Below, piece after piece: positions 8,559 through 16,020 of a stretch of 33,355 nucleotides of DNA. Source of the stretch: Flavobacteriaceae bacterium (lineage in GTDB: Bacteria > Bacteroidota > Bacteroidia > Flavobacteriales > Flavobacteriaceae); assembly GCA_030830625.1 (NCBI GenBank), contig JAURMQ010000082.1, positions 1 through 33,355 on the forward strand, read 5' to 3'. The position numbers and the translations under genes are program-made. Every line of letters starts with the position of its first letter. Positions within the stretch are counted from its first letter, which is position 1. Under the pieces are notes generated by a model, which had not been told where the DNA came from, did not search any database, and saw only the letters and a program-made list of their open reading frames with translations.

Positions 8559-9491
8559 CTATAAACTTTGGAGATAACGCTCTGCGTCTAAAGCGGCCAT
8601 ACAACCTGTTCCCGCAGCCGTTACCGCTTGTCTATATTCTTTATCTTGAACATCACCAGAGGCGAATACTCCGGGTAGGTTGGTTTTGGTCGATTTACCC
8701 TTCGTAATCAGGTAGCCTTCGGTGTCCATGTCCAGTTGATCCTGAAAAATTTCTGTGTTGGGCTTGTGACCAATGGCGATAAAAAGTCCAGTAATTTTAA
8801 TTTCTTCCTTTTTACCAGTCTTGTTGTTTAAAATCCGGAGTCCTTCAACTACTTGATCTCCTATCACTTCGTCAATTTCGTGGTTGTATCGCAAGTCGAT
8901 ATTGGGAGTATTGGTTACACGATGCTGCATGGCTTTTGAGGCTTTCATTTGATCCTTTCTGACCAGCATGGTTACCTTAGAACAGATGTTGGCAAGATAG
9001 GTTGCTTCTTCTGCTGCAGTATCCCCCCCGCCTACAATGGCTACATCTTGTCCCTTGTAGAAGAAGCCATCGCAAACTGCACAGGCAGATACGCCTCCTC
9101 CACGAAGTTTTTGTTCGCTGGGTAGGCCCAAGTATTTGGCCGTCGCACCGGTACTGATGATCACAGTGTCTGCATGAATTTCAGTGCCGTCTTCAACAAA
9201 AGCCTTGTGGATCCCTCCCACTTCTTTGGAAAACTCAACCTTATTGATGTGTCCTATGCGAACTTCAGTACCAAAACGTTCGGCTTGTTTTTGAAGATCA
9301 ACCATCATGCTTGGGCCTTCTACACCATCGGGATAGCCCGGGAAATTGTCCACCTCAGTTGTCGTGGTCAACTGACCTCCCGGTTCCATTCCCGTGTACA
9401 ATAGGGGTTTAAGGTCTGCTCTTGCAGCATAAATGGCTGCGGTATAGCCAGCAGGTCCACTTCCAATAATTAATGTTTTAACTTTCTCCAT
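8559..9491 (-). CDS. trxB: Thioredoxin reductase
   Basis: An NADPH-dependent flavoenzyme that reduces thioredoxin. From ATG 9491 it is 310 residues, the usual length; an in-frame TTG at 9512 would add 7 residues with no family support. FAD motif GSGPAGYTAA is at residues 10-19, the redox-active pair CAVC at 137-140, the NADPH motif GGGDTA at 154-159, and the C-terminal FAD contact GVFASGDVQDKEYRQ is intact. It is a low-molecular-weight bacterial TrxR, apparently monocistronic and divergent from the SLC13 gene. An imperfect promoter-like pair is visible on the minus strand (TTTG at about 9554-9557 and TAATGTTT about 20 bases on), not strong enough to call separately. Confidence 0.97.
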   Translation of the reverse strand: MEKVKTLIIGSGPAGYTAAIYAARADLKPLLYTGMEPGGQLTTTTEVDNFPGYPDGVEGPSMMVDLQKQAERFGTEVRIGHINKVEFSKEVGGIHKAFVEDGTEIHADTVIISTGATAKYLGLPSEQKLRGGGVSACAVCDGFFYKGQDVAIVGGGDTAAEEATYLANICSKVTMLVRKDQMKASKAMQHRVTNTPNIDLRYNHEIDEVIGDQVVEGLRILNNKTGKKEEIKITGLFIAIGHKPNTEIFQDQLDMDTEGYLITKGKSTKTNLPGVFASGDVQDKEYRQAVTAAGTGCMAALDAERYLQSL

Positions 9492-9641
9492 AGACGACAA
9501 AAATAATTCCAAAATCGGGGAAATAAAACATTAGTTAATATCTAATGATAAGTCAAACCATTTTTTATTGAAATATTTTTTGTTCATTTGAAAAAAACAA
9601 GGGTTTGATTTTTACGCATTTTTTTCGAAATCTCAGAGCGT

Positions 9642-11114
9642 ATGTCTTCTAAAACAATTGGACTTTTTTTGGGTCCTACAATGTTTTTTTTGACCCTTTT
9701 GTTTTTTAATCCAGCAGATTTAAATGATGCTTCCAGAGCGGTTTTGGCTTCTTCACTTTGGATAGCCATTTGGTGGATTACCGAAGCACTTCCTATATCT
9801 GTAACGGCATTACTTCCCATGATACTTTTTCCACTTTCTAATGGAATGGAACTGGCCGATTCCACCGCATCCTATGGTCATAAGCTTGTTTTTCTTACCA
9901 TGGGTGGATTTATTATTGCGATTGCCATTGAAAAATGGAATTTACACAAACGGATTGCTCTCCATATTATTTATTTTATTGGAACAGATATGAAGAAGAT
10001 CATTTTAGGATTTATGGTGGCTACCGCTTTTCTTTCTATGTGGATTTCTAATACAGCTACTTCGGTCATGATGCTCCCCATTGGCATTGTCATTATTAAG
10101 CAATTACAAGACAATCCGAATATCAATGGATCTGATACCCATAAATTTGCAAAGGCCTTAATGCTCTCAATTGCATACAGTGCTTCTATTGGAGGGGTCT
10201 CTACTTTGATTGGAACTCCAACCAATATGGTTATGGCTGGAGCCATTTCTCAAATTTACAATATCGAGATATCTTTTTTAGAGTGGTTTATTTTTGGATT
10301 TCCACTTGCACTAATCATACTCTTTTTTTCATGGTATTATCTAACCAGAGTTGCCTTTACGTTTAAAGACATTAGTATTCCAGGAGGAAGAGAAGAGATT
10401 TCAAAATTGAGAAAGGCATTAGGAAAAATATCTTACGAGCAAAAGGTAGTCAGCTTTGTTTTTGTGGCTGCAGCCTTTTGTTGGATTACAAAGAATTTTT
10501 TGTTGAAAGATGTTTTTCCGAGAATCGATGATACGATTATATCGATTTTTTTTGCTACCCTTTTGTTCTTGATCAATTCAAAAGACAAAAAGGAAAAAAT
10601 TCTAACATGGGAGGACACCCACAATTTGCCTTGGGGAGTATTACTTTTATTAGGTTCTGGAATGTCTTTTGCCAAAGCAGTTGACAGCAGCGGATTGTCT
10701 ATATGGGTGGGCACTCAAATTTCTGCTTTTGGCACTATAAATTTCTTTCTCCTCCTCATTTTATTAATTACGGTGGTGAACTTTTTAACTGAGATTGCCT
10801 CCAATATGGCGACAATTGCCATGATGTTGCCCATTTTAGCTCCTGTGGCTTTGGAGTTCAATGTACATCCCTATATGTTGATGGTGGCCGCTTCTGTATC
10901 GGCTTCATGTGCCTTTATGCTTCCTGTAGCTACCCCTCCCAATGCGGTTGTATTTGGCTCCGGCTATTTGAAAATGCCTGACATGGTGAAAAAGGGTTTT
11001 ATATTGAACCTGACTTCAATCATGATCATTGCCTTAATGGTTTATTTTTTGTTGCCTATTCTTTGGGAATTCGTTCCCGATAAGTTTCCTCATGAGTTTA
11101 TATCGTTTAAATAA
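9642..11114 (+). CDS. SLC13/DASS-family anion:sodium symporter
   Basis: A 490-residue inner-membrane protein with about 11 hydrophobic segments. The DASS substrate/sodium motifs are visible: SNTATSVMMLPI (SNT at 136-138) in the first repeat and TEIASNMATIAMMLPI in the second, where the SN-x-AT variant is normal for SLC13 carriers. It also has WWITEALPISVTALLPM near the N-terminus and LPVATPPNAVVFGSGY near the C-terminus. The family imports di- and tricarboxylates or sulfate with Na+. The enolase-superfamily gene starts 14 bases downstream, so the pair is probably one operon and the cargo may be an acid sugar or aldarate. That is inference from context only; succinate-type C4 acids are the default alternative. 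Confidence 0.9.
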   Translation: MSSKTIGLFLGPTMFFLTLLFFNPADLNDASRAVLASSLWIAIWWITEALPISVTALLPMILFPLSNGMELADSTASYGHKLVFLTMGGFIIAIAIEKWNLHKRIALHIIYFIGTDMKKIILGFMVATAFLSMWISNTATSVMMLPIGIVIIKQLQDNPNINGSDTHKFAKALMLSIAYSASIGGVSTLIGTPTNMVMAGAISQIYNIEISFLEWFIFGFPLALIILFFSWYYLTRVAFTFKDISIPGGREEISKLRKALGKISYEQKVVSFVFVAAAFCWITKNFLLKDVFPRIDDTIISIFFATLLFLINSKDKKEKILTWEDTHNLPWGVLLLLGSGMSFAKAVDSSGLSIWVGTQISAFGTINFFLLLILLITVVNFLTEIASNMATIAMMLPILAPVALEFNVHPYMLMVAASVSASCAFMLPVATPPNAVVFGSGYLKMPDMVKKGFILNLTSIMIIALMVYFLLPILWEFVPDKFPHEFISFK

Positions 11115-11128
11115 AATCAGTGGAATAA

Positions 11129-12253
11129 ATGGAAATTAGGATTACAGACATTATCAGTGAGTCATTTGAATGGGAAAGACCCGGGATTTGGAATGGGATG
11201 CATTTTTATGGACCCGGTCGAATGCATAAAGTTACTCTATTCACCAATCAGGGAATTCAAGGTATAGGATGGAATGGAGGGACTGCTGCGGTCCGTCCCC
11301 ATAATTTTTATGCTCCTTTTGTAGAGTATTACAAGTCTTTTTTAATCGGAAAAAATCCACTTGAAACCGAAAAATTGACTTTAGAGCTGGGGGAGAAACA
11401 AAATAAAATTCTCGGCTCTGCGGGATTGCACACTCAAGTATTGGGCGCCATAATCATCGCCTGTTGGGACATAAAGGGAAAAGTAGAAGACCAATCCATC
11501 CATACTCTTTTGGGGGGGGAGCAAAAAAGGGTAAGGGCTTACATAGCCGGAGGATATTACGCAAAAAATAAAGGAATAGAGGAGTTGCAGCAGGAGTTAC
11601 TTTACAATGTAAACGAGTTAAATGCCACTGCCGTTAAAATTAAAATTGGTGATCCCACCGCAGGGATTTCATTAGACATGAAGCGTGTGGAAGCAGCAAG
11701 AGAGGCCTTAGGGCCTCATATAGACTTACTTGTTGATGCCAATTGTGCTTTTGATTTGCCCACCGCCTTGGAATACGCCAAAGAAATGGAAAACTACAAG
11801 GTGTACTGGTTTGAAGAACCTTTGGCAATTCATGATTTCAAGGCACACAAAATCCTTAACGAATCCACAAGTCTCACCATTGCTGCAGGAGAAAATTATT
11901 ATACACTGGCCGATTTTGAAACGCTTATTGAAAACAAAGGAGCAAGCATGTTGAATGTTGATGCTACTATTTGCCCGGGTTATGATGTGGCTTTGTCGGT
12001 GGCAAAATTGGCTCAAGAAAAAGGGATAAAAATTGCGCCTCACGGATGTCAAGAAATTCATCTACCTCTGGTTGCTGCGGTCTCCAACGGAGAATTGTTG
12101 GAATATTATCCGCCAGAGGTTGACGAACTCCGCAAAGAGCTATTTTATCCAAATTTAAAATTAGACTCCGATGGATACGTAACCGTTCCAGATGCTCCTG
12201 GAATTGGGTTTGACCTCAATATGGACTTATTGAATCGCTATAGGGTAGGATAA
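11129..12253 (+). CDS. Enolase-superfamily (mandelate racemase/muconate lactonizing) enzyme, acid-sugar dehydratase-like
   Basis: A 374-residue two-domain protein with an intact enolase-superfamily active site. Lys170 and Lys172 in VKIKIG supply the general base. Asp203 (LLVDAN), Glu229 (WFEEP) and Glu255 (AAGEN) are the Mg ligands. Asp278 (NVDAT) and His305 (APHGC) form the Asp-His dyad. The KxK plus His-Asp arrangement places it in the mandelate-racemase subgroup, mostly acid-sugar dehydratases, racemases and cycloisomerases. The exact substrate (rhamnonate, fuconate, galactonate, aldarolactone or other) cannot be told. The rhamnose genes nearby encode the phosphorylated route, which needs no dehydratase, so this gene probably serves a separate acid substrate imported by its SLC13 partner. 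It converges on lldD with 20 bases between stop codons. Confidence 0.88.
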   Translation: MEIRITDIISESFEWERPGIWNGMHFYGPGRMHKVTLFTNQGIQGIGWNGGTAAVRPHNFYAPFVEYYKSFLIGKNPLETEKLTLELGEKQNKILGSAGLHTQVLGAIIIACWDIKGKVEDQSIHTLLGGEQKRVRAYIAGGYYAKNKGIEELQQELLYNVNELNATAVKIKIGDPTAGISLDMKRVEAAREALGPHIDLLVDANCAFDLPTALEYAKEMENYKVYWFEEPLAIHDFKAHKILNESTSLTIAAGENYYTLADFETLIENKGASMLNVDATICPGYDVALSVAKLAQEKGIKIAPHGCQEIHLPLVAAVSNGELLEYYPPEVDELRKELFYPNLKLDSDGYVTVPDAPGIGFDLNMDLLNRYRVG

Positions 12254-12261
12254 CGATTTAC

Positions 12262-12295
12262 AAAAGGGGGTTCTCAGTAATTTAATCCCTCTTTT
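12262..12295. terminator. Candidate bidirectional terminator between convergent genes
   Basis: AAAAGGGGG (12262-12270) pairs with CCCTCTTTT (12287-12295) as a 9-bp stem with one G-U wobble and a 16-base loop. The A/T ends of the stem give a U-run in either direction. The hairpin lies between the stop of the dehydratase gene (12253) and the last codons of the convergent lactate dehydrogenase gene. Confidence 0.45.
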
Positions 12296-13449
12296 ATGAG
12301 TCTGTTGGGAAGGTCTTCGATTTTTTCGCAACACATTTGCTCCATTACTTGAGTCAATTGAGTTTTCAGTATTGAGATGGTATGATCTCCTCCTTTTTTG
12401 CCCAAAGCCGATACTCCATACATAAAACTCCTTCCCAGAAAAGTAAAATCTGCTCCCGAGGAAAGCGCTCTGCCAATGTCTGCTCCACCACGAATTCCGC
12501 TGTCCATCATAATTTTGATTTGGCCTTTGTATTTGGGAGCGATGGTTTGTAATGAAGTAATGGTGGCCTGTCCCATATCAACCTGTCTCCCTCCGTGATT
12601 AGAAATGATGATTCCATCTAATCCCAATCTTATAGCAGTCTGAACATCTGCCTCAGACTCTACGCCTTTGATTACCAGTTTACCCTTCCACATGTCTCTC
12701 AATTTTTTTACTTTTTCTTCATTGAGACGGCCTTCAAAAGTGGTGTTCATGAATTTACCCAATTGACTCAGATTAAGATTTTTGGGCATGTAAGGTTTAA
12801 GGACTTCAAAACTGGGTTGACCATTGATCAATGTTTTCAAGGCCCATTCTGGTCTTTTCATGACCCTCAATATATTTTGCAGGGTCATCCTCGGGGGCAT
12901 GGACAATCCGTTTCGGATGTCTCTTGGGCGATACCCAAAGGAAGGAACATCTGAAAGAATCACCAATACGGGACACGCTACAGCATCAATTCTTTTGATG
13001 AGATCTTGGGTTACTCTATCCTCGGCGGGGTGATAGAGTTGGAACCATGCCCTACCTTCTGTAATTTCGGCAATGGTTTCTATACTGGCAGTGGTAACCG
13101 TACTCAAAACAAAAGGAATGTTGTGTTCAAAAGCCGCTTTAGCCAAAATTTCAGGAGATTTGGGCCACATCAATCCTTGTAAGCCTACGGGAGAAACACC
13201 AAAAGGAGCATCGTATTCATGACCAAATAGCTCTGTTTTCAAATTGGCTCCTTTGAAGGGCACCAAATAGCGGGGTTTCATTTCCACCTTACGGAGCTCA
13301 TTCGTATTTTTGTAGAGGCTGACGTCTTCATTACAGCCTCCATCCAAATATTCAAATGCGAACTTAGGGATCTTTTTTTGGGCTTTGGCTCTTAGGTCCT
13401 CTATTGAGGGGTATCGAGGATTGTATTGTATGGGTTTAGACAATGGCAA
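12274..13449 (-). CDS. lldD: FMN-dependent alpha-hydroxy-acid (L-lactate) dehydrogenase
   Basis: A 391-residue TIM-barrel flavoenzyme that oxidises L-2-hydroxy acids, most likely L-lactate to pyruvate. The catalytic set known from glycolate oxidase is present: Tyr34 (FEYLDGG), Tyr139 (QLYH), Asp167 in LSDVPSFGYRPRD, Lys261 (VIKGV), and His285 and Arg288 in SNHGGRQVD. No in-frame ATG exists before Met57, which would remove Tyr34, so translation must start at TTG 13449 or TTG 13443. It follows the NCS1-like permease gene by 9 bases, in the same reading frame. In context it would consume the L-lactate produced by RhaEW. Other 2-hydroxy acids are possible substrates; the choice of lactate rests mainly on neighbourhood. 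Confidence 0.85.
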   Translation of the reverse strand: MPLSKPIQYNPRYPSIEDLRAKAQKKIPKFAFEYLDGGCNEDVSLYKNTNELRKVEMKPRYLVPFKGANLKTELFGHEYDAPFGVSPVGLQGLMWPKSPEILAKAAFEHNIPFVLSTVTTASIETIAEITEGRAWFQLYHPAEDRVTQDLIKRIDAVACPVLVILSDVPSFGYRPRDIRNGLSMPPRMTLQNILRVMKRPEWALKTLINGQPSFEVLKPYMPKNLNLSQLGKFMNTTFEGRLNEEKVKKLRDMWKGKLVIKGVESEADVQTAIRLGLDGIIISNHGGRQVDMGQATITSLQTIAPKYKGQIKIMMDSGIRGGADIGRALSSGADFTFLGRSFMYGVSALGKKGGDHTISILKTQLTQVMEQMCCEKIEDLPNRLIKEGLNY

Positions 13450-13458
13450 TAGATTGAA

Positions 13459-14844
13459 TTATTTTTTTTGAAAAACTTTACTAAAGATAATAAAAAGCCC
13501 TCCACAAGTTAACCAAGCAGGAAGCGTTAAAAAAGAGAGAAATACATCTTGGGTTTGGGACCAACCAAAAAAGAGGATAAAACTAATGAGCCAAGCAAAA
13601 AAAACAGATTTGTTGAAAGCCACATTCTTCTTTTCAGCATAGTTTTTAATTACCCCATATCGTTCAGCAAAAAAATATTCAAATACAATAACAGCACCCA
13701 CCGGGGCAAGAATAAATCCATATACTGCAACAAAATCAAGAAGTTTCATGGCAAAGGCTGGAAAAATTCCAGCAAGGGTTGCTACAGATCCAGCCAATAC
13801 AGTTGCCTGTGTGATGGACCATTTGGGGAGTATGGCTTGAAACGCCAAACCCGATCTATAGATTGTAGGATTGGCAGTGGTCCAACCAGCCAATATTACC
13901 GCGATAATTCCAAACCAGCCGATGGCATTATAGGCCAAGGGTCCAGGAGCGACAGGTGGGGCAGTTCCTTCTGCTAAAAAAGCAGCTGCCTCAGGTGATT
14001 TAAGATAAACAGCATACAACAAACAGGCAGCAATCCAAGCCATATAGTGACCTACATACATCCCTGCAGCAGTAGTCCATCCCGATTCAGGGGATTTGGC
14101 ATATCTGAATACCGAAAGGTCAGACATCCCGATGTGCATGGCAGCATTACAAAACCACGACCACATAAAAACATGCCAAAAAGTATATTTAATTTGTCCA
14201 GGAAAGGGGTCCGACCCTTCTCCCCATACAGCAATAAAATCAGAAAAACTTTTGACTCCCAATTGGTTGGCAGCAAATATTCCGCAGGCTAAAAAAGCCA
14301 AAACAATGAAAGGAGACATCCAGTTGGCCGCTTTTGAAACCATTCCATAGCCTTTCGCAGCAATCCAGGTAGTCAACCCCCCTATCACGATCACTACAAT
14401 GACCCATGTGATACTGTTGGGCATTACGTCTGTCAATTTGGGCATTTCCAAACCAGTAGGGACACCCACAGCAGTAGCCGAAACCGTTATCATCGATCCT
14501 GCTAAAAAACAAAACAGTATGCCATTGGCCACATTGTAAAAACTCACTAATTTTTTTCCTGATATTTTTTCCAATTTGAAATAAAGCGTAAAGCGTTCTT
14601 TGACTGCAATATTGGCAGTGATAAAACGCCAACACAAAACGGCCATCAAATTTCCCAATAATAGACCCGCGAGTAAATCGAAGGCACTAACTCCCACGGT
14701 GAGGAAGAGTGGACCGATCATAAATTCAGTTCCGGCTGCATGCTCTCCTGCATACATCCCCAAAAAACTTTTCCAGTTTTTTAATTCGGTTTTTGGGACG
14801 GCCTCTCTTTCAAATTCCGAGGACTGTTTGCTGTCTTTAGCCAT
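13459..14844 (-). CDS. NCS1-like (cytosine/purine permease family) transporter
   Basis: A 461-residue inner-membrane protein with about 12 hydrophobic segments. The N-terminal FLGMYAGEHAAGTEFMIG region, the early GNLMAVLCW helix and the centre (FWHVFMWSWFCNAAMHIGM, then GWTTANPTIYRSGLAF) fit the nucleobase:cation symporter-1 fold of CodB and Mhp1 (LeuT-type). The family normally carries cytosine, purines, hydantoins or thiamine. The context is different: the gene sits between the rhamnose-locus regulator and lldD on the same strand, 62 bases after the former and 9 before the latter, and no purine or pyrimidine gene is near. It may therefore import L-rhamnose or another metabolite of the island. 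This is inference; the fold assignment is moderately sure, the cargo unknown. Confidence 0.8.
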   Translation of the reverse strand: MAKDSKQSSEFEREAVPKTELKNWKSFLGMYAGEHAAGTEFMIGPLFLTVGVSAFDLLAGLLLGNLMAVLCWRFITANIAVKERFTLYFKLEKISGKKLVSFYNVANGILFCFLAGSMITVSATAVGVPTGLEMPKLTDVMPNSITWVIVVIVIGGLTTWIAAKGYGMVSKAANWMSPFIVLAFLACGIFAANQLGVKSFSDFIAVWGEGSDPFPGQIKYTFWHVFMWSWFCNAAMHIGMSDLSVFRYAKSPESGWTTAAGMYVGHYMAWIAACLLYAVYLKSPEAAAFLAEGTAPPVAPGPLAYNAIGWFGIIAVILAGWTTANPTIYRSGLAFQAILPKWSITQATVLAGSVATLAGIFPAFAMKLLDFVAVYGFILAPVGAVIVFEYFFAERYGVIKNYAEKKNVAFNKSVFFAWLISFILFFGWSQTQDVFLSFLTLPAWLTCGGLFIIFSKVFQKK

Positions 14845-14906
14845 AATTAGTAGTTTTTTTTAAATGTAAAAAATTCTTTGGGACCCAATGACCTGTAATG
14901 TCCTGT

Positions 14907-15941
14907 TCAAAGAGAATTACGTTCAATAAATCTAAATTCATTTTTCTGTAATACATTTTTCTTTTCAAGTATGGTTTCGGCAGCCGTATTTCCCATCGAT
15001 TTGAAATTTGTTGAAATTACCGAAATTCCATTGGAAAGGATTTCTTTGAGCGGAGTATCATTATAGGAAAGAACCCCAACATCCTTTGAAAGTTGAAGCT
15101 TTGAAAGACGAATGTTTTTAATTAAATTGACTAAATCAGATTCTTTGATCACGATGTAAGCCGTGTTTTTTTTCACCGGGTGGTCACTTGGGATTTCGTG
15201 AATTAATTCGCTTTTAAAATCATTAATGCTACAAAAAAACATAAAGCCCTGTACAATTGATATGGGATATGGGTAATTAAATCCTTTTGGAAAAACCAGA
15301 CAAATCGACCCATATTTCTTCAGGTTTTCCTTTGCTGTATTCAGAGAGCTGATAAGATCCTCTTTAAAATCCTGATAAATACACGAGTTGTAATGGGTAA
15401 AATTAGGAATGAAATCATCCAGCAAAATGATCTTTTCTTTTTTGATTTTGCGCATCAAAGTGTCAAACTTTTTGAAGTCAAAATCGTTAAAGTGAGGCAT
15501 TACAACATAATAATTATAACCATTTAAATTTTCCTCAATGATTTTTTTAAAATTATCGAATTCACAGTGGTGAACGTGAAAATAAACACTGGCCGTATCC
15601 CCTAATGTGTCACAAAAAGCATTAAAAATCTCTTTTTTATAGGAACTCAATTTATTGAAAACCACCAATATTCTATTTTGAGTTTTGGGTTTTGAGTTGA
15701 CCACAAAGTGTCCCCGTCCTTTTACAGATTCAATAACGCCAGTATCCTTGAGTATACTGTAGGCTTTCTCTACAGTATCTCTTGAGATGTAATAATCAAA
15801 ACTCACTTGATTGATAGAGGGTAGTTTTTGACCGTACTTTATGCTACCGGATTGTATGAGTTCGGAAATGCTGTCTACAATTTGCTTGTATTTCGGTTTA
15901 TTATTTATGTCGTTTAACTCGAGTTTAAAAAAATCGATCAT
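14907..15941 (-). CDS. GntR-type transcriptional regulator with LacI-like sugar-sensor domain
   Basis: A 344-residue regulator. Residues about 13-80 form a GntR winged helix-turn-helix: KYKQIVDSISELIQSG, YGQKLPSINQVSFDYYISRD, TVEKAYSILKDTGVIESVKG, ending GRGHFVV. Residues about 89-340 look like a periplasmic-binding-protein/LacI-type effector domain, starting NRILVVFNKLSSYKKEIFNA and ending with FKSMGNTAAETIL, the latter typical of LacI sensor domains. It is divergent from rhaEW across 79 bases and probably heads the operon that continues into the permease and lldD. It most likely controls the rhamnose genes in response to rhamnose or a pathway intermediate. Well-known rhamnose regulators are AraC-type (RhaR/RhaS), so this is a different solution. 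Repressor action is inferred from the operator-like palindrome over the rhaEW start. Confidence 0.85.
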   Translation of the reverse strand: MIDFFKLELNDINNKPKYKQIVDSISELIQSGSIKYGQKLPSINQVSFDYYISRDTVEKAYSILKDTGVIESVKGRGHFVVNSKPKTQNRILVVFNKLSSYKKEIFNAFCDTLGDTASVYFHVHHCEFDNFKKIIEENLNGYNYYVVMPHFNDFDFKKFDTLMRKIKKEKIILLDDFIPNFTHYNSCIYQDFKEDLISSLNTAKENLKKYGSICLVFPKGFNYPYPISIVQGFMFFCSINDFKSELIHEIPSDHPVKKNTAYIVIKESDLVNLIKNIRLSKLQLSKDVGVLSYNDTPLKEILSNGISVISTNFKSMGNTAAETILEKKNVLQKNEFRFIERNSL

Positions 15942-15993
15942 AATTTTTTATTTTTACCCACACCTACAGGATACTTTATCGCACCAACAACAA

Positions 15994-16001
15994 TAAATTT
16001 G
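15994..16001 (+). promoter_or_regulatory. Candidate -7 promoter element of the rhaEW operon
   Basis: TAAATTTG matches the Bacteroidota -7 consensus TAnnTTTG exactly, 19 bases before the rhaEW ATG. No -33 TTTG is found at standard spacing, which suits a regulated promoter. The implied start of transcription, about 6-7 bases downstream, falls inside the palindrome at 16004-16015. Confidence 0.5.
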
Positions 16002-16003
16002 AT

Positions 16004-16015
16004 GTTATTAATAAC
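16004..16015. promoter_or_regulatory. Candidate operator: perfect 12-bp palindrome upstream of rhaEW
   Basis: GTTATTAATAAC reads identically on both strands. It lies 5 bases before the rhaEW start codon, just after a consensus -7 element, and next to the divergent GntR/LacI-like regulator gene. A bound regulator there would block the start of transcription. A looser relative with TTAT and ATAAC arms is seen upstream of the GH78 gene at 20795-20806, but AT-rich sequence makes that a weak match. Confidence 0.45.
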
Positions 16016-16020
16016 TATTT

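Noticed and set aside
11129-12253. Calling the enolase-superfamily gene L-rhamnonate dehydratase because of the rhamnose genes nearby
   Set aside because: The island encodes the phosphorylated route (RhaI, RhaB, RhaEW), the gene pairs with an SLC13 carrier, and superfamily motifs alone cannot set the substrate.
14240-14635. Minus-strand frame of 131 codons inside the NCS1-like permease gene
   Set aside because: It overlaps the permease on the same strand in another frame. The permease reads as a continuous polytopic membrane protein, so this is a shadow and does not show a frameshift.
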